Positions 10,405-18,411 of a DNA stretch of 64,000 nt are shown here, piece by piece (position 1 is the first letter of the stretch; each line of letters begins with the position of its first letter). This DNA comes from Mycobacterium sp. E1214 (GTDB lineage: Bacteria; Actinomycetota; Actinomycetes; Mycobacteriales; Mycobacteriaceae). Position numbers and translations under genes: made by a program. The stretch spans positions 85,481 to 149,480 of the forward strand of contig NZ_LZJC01000088.1 in the NCBI RefSeq assembly GCF_001666755.1, read 5' to 3'. The notes beneath the pieces are model-generated. The model did not search any database and was not told the origin of the DNA. It saw only the letters and a program-made list of their open reading frames with translations.

Positions 10405-12765
10405 ATGGCGACTGGTTCGGGGCAGTTCACGGGCAAGATCGAGCTCGACATCCGGGATTCCGAACCGGACTGGGGGCCCTTCGCCGCGCCGACGGCGCCG
10501 GAGAATTCGCCCAACGTCCTCTACCTCGTATGGGACGACACCGGCATCGCCACCTGGGACTGCTTCGGCGGCCTGGTGAAGATGCCGGCGATGACCCGCA
10601 TCGCCGACCGCGGCGTGCGGCTCTCGCAGTTCCACACGACCGCGCTGTGTTCGCCGACCCGGGCGTCGCTGCTGACCGGGCGCAACGCAACGACGGTGGG
10701 CATGGCCACCATCGAGGAGTTCACCGAGGGCTTCCCCAACGCCAACGGCCGCATCCCGTTCGACACCGCGCTGCTTTCGGAGGTCCTCGCCGAGCGCGGT
10801 TACAACACCTACTGTGTCGGCAAGTGGCACCTGACGCCGCTCGAGGAGTCGAACCTGGCGTCGACCAAGCGGCACTGGCCGAATTCCCGTGGCTTCGAAC
10901 GGTTTTACGGGTTCATGGGCGGCGAGACCGACCAGTGGTACCCGGACCTGGTCTATGACAACCATCCCGTGAACCCGCCGGCCACGCCGGAGGACGGCTA
11001 CCACCTGTCGAAGGACATCGCGGACAAGACCATCGAATTCATCCGCGACGCCAAGGTGATCGCCCCCGACAAGCCCTGGTTTAGCTACGTCTGCCCCGGC
11101 GCCGGCCACGCGCCCCACCACGTCTTCGCCGAGTGGGCCGACAAATACGCCGGCACGTTCGACATGGGCTACGAGCGGTACCGCGAGATCGTGCTGGAGC
11201 GGCAGAAGGCGCTGGGCATCGTCCCGGCGGACACCGAGCTCTCGCCGATCAACCCGTATGCCGACGTGCGCGGGCCGGGTGGCGAGCCGTGGCCCGCGCA
11301 GGACACCGTGCGGCCGTGGGACTCGCTGAACGACGAAGAGCAGAAGCTGTTTTCGCGAATGGCCGAGGTGTTCGCCGGTTTCTTGAGCTACACCGACGCC
11401 CAGATCGGGCGCATCCTGGACTACCTCGAGGAGTCGGGCCAGCTGGACAACACCATCATCGTGGTGATCTCCGACAACGGCGCCAGCGGTGAGGGCGGCC
11501 CCAACGGGTCGGTCAACGAGGGCAAGTTCTTCAACGGCTACATCGACACCGTCGAAGAGAGCATGAAGCTGTTCGACCACCTCGGCGGGCCGCAGACCTA
11601 CAACCACTACCCCATCGGCTGGGCGATGGCGTTCAACACCCCCTATAAGCTGTACAAGCGCTACGCGTCGCACGAGGGCGGCATCGCCGACACCGCCATC
11701 ATCTCCTGGCCGAACGGGATCGCCGCGCACGGCGAGACCCGCGACACCTACGTCAACGTTTGCGACATCACGCCGACCGTCTACGACCTGCTCGGCATGA
11801 CGCCGCCCGAGACGGTGAAGGGCATCGCCCAGAAGCCGCTCGACGGCGTGAGTTTCAAGGCGGCGCTTGACGATCCCGCCGCCGACACCGGCAAGGCGAC
11901 GCAGTTCTACACCATGCTGGGCACTCGCGGGATCTGGCATCGGGGCTGGTTCGCCAACACCGTGCACGCGGCCACCCCCGCGGGGTGGTCGCACTTCGAG
12001 GCCGACCGCTGGGAGCTGTTCCACATCGAGGCCGACCGCAGCCAGTGTCACGACCTGGCCGCCGACAACCCGGACAAACTGGAAGAGCTGAAGGCCCTGT
12101 GGTTTTCGGAGGCGGCCAAGTACAACGGGCTGCCGTTGTCGGACCTGAACATCTTAGAAACCATGACGCGGTCGCGGCCCTACCTTGCGGGCGACCGCAC
12201 CAGCTACGTTTACTACCCGGACTGCGCCGACGTGGGCATCGGCGCGGCCGCCGAGCTGCGCGGCCGCTCCTTCTCGGTGTTGGCCGACGTCACCGTCGAC
12301 ACCACCGGCGCCGAGGGAGTCCTGTTCAAGCAGGGCGGCGCGCACGGCGGGCACGTGCTGTTCATCCAGGACGGGCGGTTGCACTACGTGTACAACTTCC
12401 TCGGCGAGCGCCAGCAAGAAGTCGCGTCGGCCGACGCTGTTCCGTTGGGCCGGCACCTGTTCGGCGCGAGTTACACCCGCACCGGCACCGTTGAGAACAG
12501 CCACACGCCGCTGGGCGACGTGACACTGTTTGTCGACGACACCGTCGTCGGCACCCTGTCCGGCGTCACGACGCACCCGGGAACCTTCGGGCTGGCCGGC
12601 GCCGGCATCACCGTCGGGCGCAACGGCGGATCGGGCGTGTCCTCGAAGTACAAGGCGCCGTTCACCTTTACCGGTGGCAGCATCGCCCACGTGACGGTGG
12701 ACCTGTCCGGCCGGCCGTACACCGACGTGGAGACCGAGATCGCGTTGGCGTTCTCGCGCGACTGA
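10405..12765 (+). CDS. atsA: type I arylsulfatase AtsA
   Basis: A 786-residue alkaline-phosphatase-superfamily sulfatase, near the 787 aa of M. tuberculosis AtsA. The formylglycine motif is CSPTRASLLTGRN near residue 85, with Cys (not Ser) at the modified position, so it needs the nearby formylglycine-generating enzyme. Metal ligands are visible in YLVWDDTGIATWD, CVGKWHLTP, CPGAGHAPHHVF and ISDNGASGEGG. The C-terminal 170 residues form a beta-rich lectin-like domain. It hydrolyses sulfate esters; the natural substrate is unknown. The start is ATG 10405 after GGAG; an upstream GTG at 10393 is less likely. No signal peptide is seen. Confidence 0.95.
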   Translation: MATGSGQFTGKIELDIRDSEPDWGPFAAPTAPENSPNVLYLVWDDTGIATWDCFGGLVKMPAMTRIADRGVRLSQFHTTALCSPTRASLLTGRNATTVGMATIEEFTEGFPNANGRIPFDTALLSEVLAERGYNTYCVGKWHLTPLEESNLASTKRHWPNSRGFERFYGFMGGETDQWYPDLVYDNHPVNPPATPEDGYHLSKDIADKTIEFIRDAKVIAPDKPWFSYVCPGAGHAPHHVFAEWADKYAGTFDMGYERYREIVLERQKALGIVPADTELSPINPYADVRGPGGEPWPAQDTVRPWDSLNDEEQKLFSRMAEVFAGFLSYTDAQIGRILDYLEESGQLDNTIIVVISDNGASGEGGPNGSVNEGKFFNGYIDTVEESMKLFDHLGGPQTYNHYPIGWAMAFNTPYKLYKRYASHEGGIADTAIISWPNGIAAHGETRDTYVNVCDITPTVYDLLGMTPPETVKGIAQKPLDGVSFKAALDDPAADTGKATQFYTMLGTRGIWHRGWFANTVHAATPAGWSHFEADRWELFHIEADRSQCHDLAADNPDKLEELKALWFSEAAKYNGLPLSDLNILETMTRSRPYLAGDRTSYVYYPDCADVGIGAAAELRGRSFSVLADVTVDTTGAEGVLFKQGGAHGGHVLFIQDGRLHYVYNFLGERQQEVASADAVPLGRHLFGASYTRTGTVENSHTPLGDVTLFVDDTVVGTLSGVTTHPGTFGLAGAGITVGRNGGSGVSSKYKAPFTFTGGSIAHVTVDLSGRPYTDVETEIALAFSRD

Positions 12766-12772
12766 GTCGGCA

Positions 12773-12790
12773 GGTCGGAAAGGGCCGACC
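12773..12790 (+). terminator. hairpin after atsA
   Basis: GGTCGG-AAAGGG-CCGACC, a 6-bp GC-rich stem 8 bp after the atsA stop, without a U-tract. This fits the intrinsic terminators lacking a U-tail that are often proposed in mycobacteria. Confidence 0.4.
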
Positions 12791-12876
12791 CCAGCAAATC
12801 GGCGAGGGCCCCACCCGATCCGGATTGCGGCCACGTTTCGGCGGGGCGATTTTGCACCGAAAGGCCGCCCTGCACT

Positions 12877-12884
12877 GCTAGCAT
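12877..12884 (+). promoter_or_regulatory. conserved -10 (GCTAGCAT) of DUF4436 gene 1
   Basis: The 11-mer GCTAGCATCTG occurs at 12877-12887, 16239-16249 and 17357-17367, each time just before a DUF4436 gene. TAGCAT fits a TANNNT -10 box, preceded here by TGC (extended -10). The GTG 7-8 nt downstream fits leaderless transcription. Confidence 0.6.
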
Positions 12885-12891
12885 CTGGCCC

Positions 12892-12906
12892 GTGATGCCT
12901 CAATGA
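12892..12906 (+). CDS. four-codon leaderless upstream ORF
   Basis: GTG-ATG-CCT-CAA-TGA starts 7 nt after the TAGCAT -10 box, exactly where the two paralogous genes have their leaderless GTG start codons. Its TGA overlaps the ATG of the following DUF4436 gene (ATGA), so ribosomes could be handed on by termination-reinitiation. It may be a regulatory mini-ORF or the mark of a 5' frame change in an ancestral leaderless gene. Confidence 0.4.
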   Translation: MMPQ

Positions 12907-13829
12907 CCGCCGCGCCCCCGGTTGCCCCCGCGGCCCCCGGTGCCCGAGGACGGCAAATCGCGATCGCCTTCGGGATCGTCGCCTCGCTCATCGTGATCTA
13001 CGTGCTCTCGCTGATCGCCGTGCACCTGTTGGCGAAGTCGGCTCCGCCGCTCCCGGCGGTCGACCTGAGCAAGGTCGAAGCCGAGGACAGCGTCGTCCAG
13101 GTGCGCTTGGAGAAGCTGGACACGGTGGCGAACCGCCTGACCGTGAACGTCCTCGTCTACCCCAAGGACACGTTGTACGACAAGAACTTCGGCGTGCTGA
13201 CCGCCGATACGGCCGTGCGGCTGTATCCCGACAACGACCTGGGTGACCTGCAGTACCCGGTCGGCAAGGCGCCGGCCCAGGTCAGCACCACGCTGGAGGC
13301 GCACGGCGACCCGGCGAACTGGCCGTTCGACACCTACCAGACCGAGGTCATCTCCGCCGACGTGTTCACCGGCTCGGGCCAGAACCGGGAGAAGGCCGCC
13401 GCCCGCCTCGAGGCGACCGGGAAGCTGGACGGCTGGGACGCGTCCGTCACCCGCGTGCACGACTCCGACGACGCCAACCCAGACGTCAAGGACGACATCA
13501 TCATCACGCTGCACCGGGCCAAGGGGCCGTTGATCTTTGACGTCGGCATCTGCCTGGTCCTGATCACCTTGCCGGTGCTGGCGCTGTGGGTGGCCATCCC
13601 GATGGCGCTGGGCAGGACGTCGTTCATTCCGCCGTTCATCACCTGGTACGGCGCGATGCTGTTCGCCATCGTCCCGTTGCGCAACATCTTGCCGGGCAGC
13701 CCGCCGTACGGTTCGTGGATCGACCAGGCCATCGTCTTGTGGGTGTTGATCGGATTGGTCGCCGCGATGACCATCTTCATCACCGCCTGGTGGCGACATC
13801 GCGACCGAAAAACGCCGAAAAAGACCTGA
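12903..13829 (+). CDS. DUF4436 family membrane protein, paralogue 1
   Basis: A 308-residue membrane protein. TM1 lies at residues 20-45 (IAIAFGIVASLIVIYVLSLI). An extracytoplasmic region of about 170 residues includes NRLTVNVLVYP, LGDLQYPVGKAPAQV and HGDPANWPFDTYQTE. Three C-terminal TMs begin at GPLIFDVGICLVLI and include PLRNILPGSPPYGSWIDQ. It corresponds to Rv0713 of M. tuberculosis, where I recall only one copy. Function is unknown. It lies between the sulfatase and its maturase on the plus strand. The start is ATG 12903; no in-frame upstream start exists before the stop at 12879. Confidence 0.85.
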   Translation: MTAAPPVAPAAPGARGRQIAIAFGIVASLIVIYVLSLIAVHLLAKSAPPLPAVDLSKVEAEDSVVQVRLEKLDTVANRLTVNVLVYPKDTLYDKNFGVLTADTAVRLYPDNDLGDLQYPVGKAPAQVSTTLEAHGDPANWPFDTYQTEVISADVFTGSGQNREKAAARLEATGKLDGWDASVTRVHDSDDANPDVKDDIIITLHRAKGPLIFDVGICLVLITLPVLALWVAIPMALGRTSFIPPFITWYGAMLFAIVPLRNILPGSPPYGSWIDQAIVLWVLIGLVAAMTIFITAWWRHRDRKTPKKT

Positions 13830-13872
13830 GGTCAACCACTTTCGACGCGACCGCGGTGGACCGAGCCCGGAA

Positions 13873-15000
13873 TCACTCCGGGTTCTGCCCACCCACGGCG
13901 CTGATGGCGTCGACGGCGCTGGAAACCCGCGCCTGGAATTCGGGGGAGAGCGGGATGTACCCGTTCCTGGCGAGGTCGATCTGCCCGGGCCCGATGGCGG
14001 CCTGCAGGAAGGCCTTCACCGCGTTGGCCTCGTCGGCGTTGGGGTAGCGGGAGCAGACGATCTCGTAGGTCGCCAGGACGATCGGGTAGACGTCGGGCTG
14101 CGCGGGGTTGTAAAACGACGAGATGTCGAGCACCAGGTTGTTACCCGCGCCAATGATCTTGGCGCCCTTGATGGTTTTGCCGACCGTGTCGGTGCCGATC
14201 CGCACCGGGCGCAACGACCTGCGGCTCGCCGGCGTCTTGATCTCGGCGGCGTAGAGCCCCTGCTGCAGCGCGAACGACAACTCGTTGTAGCTGATGGCGC
14301 CCTCGGTGGACTTCACCGCGCCGGCGGTGCCCTTGTTGCCGACGTAGCCGGTGCCGACGCCGCCGTTGAAGTTCTTGCTGGCGCCCTGTTTCCACGCGCC
14401 GCCGGAGGCCGCCTGCAGGTAGGCCTGGAAGTTGTCGGTGGTGCCCGACGCGTCGCTGCGGTAGACGACGTGGATGTCCTCCGCCGGCATGGCCGCATTG
14501 AGGGCGGTCAGCGCCGGGTCGTCCCAACGGGTGATGGTGCCGTTGAAGATCTTGGCCATCGTGGGGGCGTCGAGGACCAGTGAGTCGACGCTGCCGAGGT
14601 TGTAGGTGATCGCCATCGGGCCGAACACCACGGGCAGATTCCAGGCGTCGGCGCCGCCGCAGCGCTGCTTGGCGGCGGCGTACTGGTCGCCGCTCAGCGG
14701 TATGTCGGAGCCCGCGAAATCCGTTTTGCCCGCGAGGAAGTCGCTGACACCGTTGCCCGAGCCGTTGGCGTTGTAGTCGAGCGTCTGCCCGGAACACGCC
14801 TTGCGGTAGGCCTCGATGAACTTGGTCATCGCGTTGGCCTGGGCGGTCGAGCCGCTGGCCGCCAACGTCTGCCTGCCCCCGCAGTCCACCTTGGCGCCGG
14901 CGGTGTAGGCCAGGGCCGGGTGGGCGTCCTCGCTGCAGGCAGCGAGTACCGCCGCGGCCGCGACCATGCCGGCGGCTGCCAGCGGGCGGTTGCGCTTCAC
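13873..15000 (-). CDS. pstS: orphan PstS-like phosphate-binding lipoprotein
   Basis: A 375-residue periplasmic phosphate-binding protein of the mycobacterial PstS2/PstS3 type. It has a short lipoprotein signal with lipobox LAAC (Cys 22), then [52 protein letters not shown] and [13 protein letters not shown], which supply phosphate ligands in the family. No pstC, pstA or pstB lies nearby, so it must use a permease encoded elsewhere or act as a scavenger or sensor. Start is GTG 15000, with AGGAGG 7 nt upstream. It is inverted relative to the sulfatase genes and convergent with DUF4436 gene 1. Confidence 0.9.
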   Translation of the reverse strand: MKRNRPLAAAGMVAAAAVLAACSEDAHPALAYTAGAKVDCGGRQTLAASGSTAQANAMTKFIEAYRKACSGQTLDYNANGSGNGVSDFLAGKTDFAGSDIPLSGDQYAAAKQRCGGADAWNLPVVFGPMAITYNLGSVDSLVLDAPTMAKIFNGTITRWDDPALTALNAAMPAEDIHVVYRSDASGTTDNFQAYLQAASGGAWKQGASKNFNGGVGTGYVGNKGTAGAVKSTEGAISYNELSFALQQGLYAAEIKTPASRRSLRPVRIGTDTVGKTIKGAKIIGAGNNLVLDISSFYNPAQPDVYPIVLATYEIVCSRYPNADEANAVKAFLQAAIGPGQIDLARNGYIPLSPEFQARVSSAVDAISAVGGQNPE

Positions 15001-15096
15001 GTTGTTGCCTCCTAGACGGCTGGGCCTCGTCGACCGCGAGGATGCCCGGCGTCGGCGGCGAGCTCGGTGTCCGGCGCGGCGGGGGCCACGCCGATC

Positions 15097-15110
15097 TCGA
15101 CGTACGTCGA
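15097..15110. promoter_or_regulatory. 14-bp perfect palindrome upstream of pstS
   Basis: TCGACGTACGTCGA is a perfect 14-bp palindrome in the divergent interval, about 100 bp upstream of the pstS start. An AT-rich stretch at 15111-15140 could hold the pstS promoter. It is a candidate operator; no regulator is assigned. Confidence 0.35.
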
Positions 15111-15205
15111 CTTTTACCGGTACCGAATTAACTGGCAAACAAACGGCGGATGAACGGGTGCGCTGCCGATCCCGGCCGGGCGGGTTGGCGGCGCGGCGAT
15201 CGGCC

Positions 15206-15211
15206 TACCCT
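15206..15211 (+). promoter_or_regulatory. -10 element for leaderless FGE gene
   Basis: TACCCT followed by 7 nt and the GTG at 15219 fits a leaderless transcript. It supports this start over the in-frame ATG at 15150, which would add 23 residues lacking family support. Confidence 0.5.
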
Positions 15212-15218
15212 GGACGGG

Positions 15219-16109
15219 GTGCACAGCGAGTTGGTCGATCTTCCCGGCGGATCCTTCCGCATGGGTTCGACCAGCTTCTACCCCGAGGAAGCGCCGGTGC
15301 ACACCGTGACGGTGGCCGCCTTCGCCATCGAGCGGCATCTCGTGACCAACGCCCAATTCGCCCAATTCGTCTCGGCGACCGGCTATGTCACCGTCGCCGA
15401 GCAACCGATCGATCCCGCGCTGTACCCCGGGGCCAACCCGGACGACCTGAGCCCGGGCGCCATGGCGTTCCGCTCGACCGCCGGCCCCGTGGACCTGCGC
15501 GACTGGCGGCAGTGGTGGACCTGGGTGCCGGGCGCCCAGTGGCGCCACCCGTTCGGCCCGGAAAGCGACCTCACCGGCCGAGCCGACCACCCCGTCACGC
15601 AGGTGGCCTACCCGGACGCCGCGGCGTACGCGCGGTGGGCCGGGCGGCGACTGCCGTCCGAGGCCGAGTGGGAGTTCGCGGCCAGGGGCGGCGCCGCGAC
15701 CACCTACCCGTGGGGGGACGAGACGCGCCCCGGCGGCCGCCTGATGGCCAACACGTGGCAGGGCAGCTTCCCCTACCGCAACGACGGCGCCCTCGGATGG
15801 GTGGGCACGTCGCCGATCGGCATGTTCCCGCCCAACGCGTTCGGGCTGCTCGACATGATCGGCAACGTCTGGGAGTGGACCGCCACCGAGTTCACCGCGC
15901 ACCACCGCCCCGATCGGCCGCCGAAATCCTGCTGCGCGCCGGTGGGCCCGGCGAACCCAGGAGTGAGTCAGGCGCTCAAGGGCGGCTCGCATCTGTGCGC
16001 GCCGGAGTACTGCCACCGCTACCGGCCCGCCGCGCGGTCGCCGCAGTCACAGGACACGGCGACCACCCACATCGGATTTCGCTGCGCGGCCGACCGAACG
16101 TCGGATTAG
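15219..16109 (+). CDS. formylglycine-generating enzyme (sulfatase maturase)
   Basis: A 296-residue aerobic FGE, close to the 299 aa of M. tuberculosis Rv0712. It oxidises the sulfatase-motif Cys (CxPxR) to formylglycine with O2 and copper; AtsA 2.4 kb upstream is the obvious client. Signatures are DLPGGSFRMGS near the start, RRLPSEAEWEFAARGG, NVWEWTATEF, and the catalytic region GGSHLCAPEYCHRYRPAAR near residue 250, where the two Cys with a CxxxxC spacing bind copper. HIGFRC ends the fold. Start is GTG 15219, probably leaderless. Confidence 0.93.
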   Translation: MHSELVDLPGGSFRMGSTSFYPEEAPVHTVTVAAFAIERHLVTNAQFAQFVSATGYVTVAEQPIDPALYPGANPDDLSPGAMAFRSTAGPVDLRDWRQWWTWVPGAQWRHPFGPESDLTGRADHPVTQVAYPDAAAYARWAGRRLPSEAEWEFAARGGAATTYPWGDETRPGGRLMANTWQGSFPYRNDGALGWVGTSPIGMFPPNAFGLLDMIGNVWEWTATEFTAHHRPDRPPKSCCAPVGPANPGVSQALKGGSHLCAPEYCHRYRPAARSPQSQDTATTHIGFRCAADRTSD

Positions 16110-16238
16110 GCCCGGTCGCCAGCAAACGGATCGTTCGATTTTCGTCGCACTTCGCGCGGGGAAAGCGACCGGTGGGTTACCGCCGAATGGACGGCGGATG
16201 ACGGCATTTTCGTCACCGCGCGGGGCCGGTGTGGGTTC

Positions 16239-16249
16239 GCTAGCATCTG
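16239..16249 (+). promoter_or_regulatory. conserved -10 of DUF4436 gene 2
   Basis: Second copy of GCTAGCATCTG. TAGCAT at 16241-16246 lies 8 nt before GTG 16255, matching the third copy exactly and defining a leaderless start. Confidence 0.6.
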
Positions 16250-16254
16250 ACCAC

Positions 16255-17253
16255 GTGCCACCCCCGGACGAGCCGGATAACACCGGCGGGTCAGCCACGA
16301 CCACCGAGGCGCCCGTGACATCGGCCCCGCCGCCGCCCGACATGACGCCGCCGACGCCCGCGGCGAACAGACAACCGGCGCGACGGCCGCGCCTCGTGAT
16401 CGGCGTCGTGGTGCTGGCTCTGGTCCTCACCGCCTACGTGCTGTCGCTGTTCGGCGTGCACTGGCTGCAGAAGTCGGAGGGCCCGCTGCCCCCGCTGGAT
16501 CTCAGCCAGGGTGGGGGTGACGCGACGATCGTGCAGCTGCGGGTCGAGGAGTTGAAGCCCGTCACCAACCGGCTGTCGGTGGACGTGCTCGTCTATCCCG
16601 GAATCTCGGCCTACGACAACAGGTTCGACGTGCTGGGTACCGACGTCGCGGTGCGCTTGTACCCGACCAGCGACCTCGGCGACCTGCATTACCCCAAAGG
16701 GAAGGCGCCCGCCCAGGTCGCGACCACGGTGGAGGCGCACGGCGATCCCGGTGACTGGCCGTTCGACTCCTACCGCACCGAGCCGATCGCCGCCGACGCG
16801 TTCGTCGGGTCCGGTGACGCCCTGAAGAAGGTGCCCGCCCGGGTGGAAGTGACCGGATCGCTGGACGGCTGGGACATCACCGTTAACCGCGTGCACGACC
16901 CGGCGGCGCTGCCGACGTCGCGCACGGTCGACAACGGCAACGTCGTCATCACCCTGAAACGGGCGAAAGGGCCGTTGATCTTCGACCTGGGCATCTGCCT
17001 GGTCCTGGTCAGCCTGCCCACCCTGGCGTTGCTGGTTGCCATTCCGATGGCGCTGGGCAGACGCAAGTTCCTGCCACCGTTCGCCACCTGGTACGCCGCG
17101 AACCTGTTCGCCATCGTGCCGCTGCGCAACATCCTGCCGGGCGCGCCGCCACCCGGATCGTGGATCGACCAGGCCATCGTCCAGTGGGTGTTGATCGCGC
17201 TGGTGACGGCGATGAGCCTGTACATCTTCGCCTGGATCCGGCAAGGCGACTGA
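16255..17253 (+). CDS. DUF4436 family membrane protein, paralogue 2
   Basis: A 332-residue paralogue of the protein at 12903. It has a 40-residue Pro/Thr-rich cytoplasmic N-terminus (GTG start VPPPDEPDNTGG), TM1 LVIGVVVLALVLTAYVLSL, an external domain with NRLSVDVLVYP, LGDLHYPKGKAPAQV and HGDPGDWPFDSYRTE, and three C-terminal TMs including PLRNILPGAPPPGSWIDQ. The leaderless GTG at 16255 is preferred to the in-frame ATG at 16198, which lies upstream of the predicted promoter. Function is unknown. Confidence 0.83.
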   Translation: MPPPDEPDNTGGSATTTEAPVTSAPPPPDMTPPTPAANRQPARRPRLVIGVVVLALVLTAYVLSLFGVHWLQKSEGPLPPLDLSQGGGDATIVQLRVEELKPVTNRLSVDVLVYPGISAYDNRFDVLGTDVAVRLYPTSDLGDLHYPKGKAPAQVATTVEAHGDPGDWPFDSYRTEPIAADAFVGSGDALKKVPARVEVTGSLDGWDITVNRVHDPAALPTSRTVDNGNVVITLKRAKGPLIFDLGICLVLVSLPTLALLVAIPMALGRRKFLPPFATWYAANLFAIVPLRNILPGAPPPGSWIDQAIVQWVLIALVTAMSLYIFAWIRQGD

Positions 17254-17356
17254 CCCTTACAGGTATGGTGCGGCCGCGGCGTGTTAACGCTGGTCGCGGA
17301 GCATGTTAAGAACGTGTAGCGCAGGACTTCTGGGGCTGCTGGCAAACATTTGCCTT

Positions 17357-17367
17357 GCTAGCATCTG
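17357..17367 (+). promoter_or_regulatory. conserved -10 of DUF4436 gene 3
   Basis: Third copy of GCTAGCATCTG with a TG extended -10. TAGCAT at 17359-17364 lies 8 nt before GTG 17373. Confidence 0.6.
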
Positions 17368-17372
17368 CCTTC

Positions 17373-18362
17373 GTGACCGTGCACCGGGACGTCAGCGTGG
17401 CGGCCGATCTTCGACCCGACGTGGCGATGTTTCGGCCCGCCGCCGCGGCCGTGGCGCCGCCCGCCCCCGCGGCCACCGAGAAGTCCGCGACCACCGCGAA
17501 GAAGGCGCGCCGCCGGCATCTCGTCCTCGACCTCTCCATCATCCTCGGCGTCGTCGTCATCTATCTGTTGTCCCTGTTCGGCTATCACTGGCTGGCGACC
17601 ACGCCCGGGCCGTTGCCCGCGCCGGACGTGAACACCGCCGACGGCACCGTGGTCCTGGTGCGGTTCGAGCAGCTGCATCCCGTGGCGAATCGCCTGGACG
17701 TCAAAGTGCTTGTCATTCCGCAGGATTCGATGATCGACAAGCGGCTCAACGTGTTGAACACCGACACCTCGGTGCGGTTCTTCCCGCAGAACGACCTGGG
17801 TGACCTGCAGTATCCGGTGGGCAAGATGCCGGCGATGGTGGCGACCACCATCGAAGCGCACGGTGATCCGGGCGACTGGCCCTTCGACTCCTACCGCACC
17901 GACACCATCCAGGCGGATGTGCTGGTGGGCACCGGTGAGAACCGCGAGTATCGGCCCGGGCGCGTGGAGGTGACCGGCTCGCTGGACGGGTGGGACGTCA
18001 CCGCGAATCGCGTGGTGCGCAACAAGAACGATCCCGATCGCCCCGACAACATCATCATCACGTTGCGTCGGGCCAAGGGCCCGTTGGTGTTCGACCTCGG
18101 CATCTGCCTGGTCTTGATCACCCTGCCGACGCTGGCTTTGTTCGTCGCGATCCAGATGCTGACCGGCCGGCGGCAGTTCCTGCCACCGTTCTCCACCTGG
18201 TACGCCGCGATGCTGTTCGCGGTCGTGCCCTTGCGCAACATCCTGCCCGGCACCCCGCCCGCCGGATCTTGGATCGACCAGTCGGTGGTGATCTGGGTGT
18301 TGATCGCCCTCGCCACCGCCCTGGTCCTCTACATCGCCGCGTGGTATCGGCACTCCAGCTGA
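17373..18362 (+). CDS. DUF4436 family membrane protein, paralogue 3
   Basis: A 329-residue third paralogue. It has an Ala-rich cytoplasmic N-terminus starting VTVHRDVSVAADLRPD, a basic KKARRRH stop before TM1 (LSIILGVVVIYLLSLFGY), an external domain with NRLDVKVLVIP, LGDLQYPVGKMPAMV and HGDPGDWPFDSYRTD, then three TMs with PLRNILPGTPPAGSWIDQ. The upstream in-frame start at 17355 precedes the predicted transcript start, so GTG 17373 is chosen. Copies 2 and 3 share HGDPGDWPFDSYRT and look like a recent tandem duplication. Confidence 0.83.
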   Translation: MTVHRDVSVAADLRPDVAMFRPAAAAVAPPAPAATEKSATTAKKARRRHLVLDLSIILGVVVIYLLSLFGYHWLATTPGPLPAPDVNTADGTVVLVRFEQLHPVANRLDVKVLVIPQDSMIDKRLNVLNTDTSVRFFPQNDLGDLQYPVGKMPAMVATTIEAHGDPGDWPFDSYRTDTIQADVLVGTGENREYRPGRVEVTGSLDGWDVTANRVVRNKNDPDRPDNIIITLRRAKGPLVFDLGICLVLITLPTLALFVAIQMLTGRRQFLPPFSTWYAAMLFAVVPLRNILPGTPPAGSWIDQSVVIWVLIALATALVLYIAAWYRHSS

Positions 18363-18390
18363 CGGTCCGAAGGTTGTCGGGGGCGTCCGG

Positions 18391-18411
18391 CATAATCGAA
18401 CTTATGTTCGA
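18391..18411 (+). promoter_or_regulatory. LexA/SOS box overlapping the start of the 13E12-type gene
   Basis: TCGAAC-TTAT-GTTCGA at 18396-18411 is a perfect match to the mycobacterial SOS box (TCGAAC-N4-GTTCGA). CATAAT at 18391-18396 looks like the -10 box. The ATG at 18404 lies inside the box, so LexA would block both promoter and start, and the mRNA would be leaderless. Confidence 0.75.
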
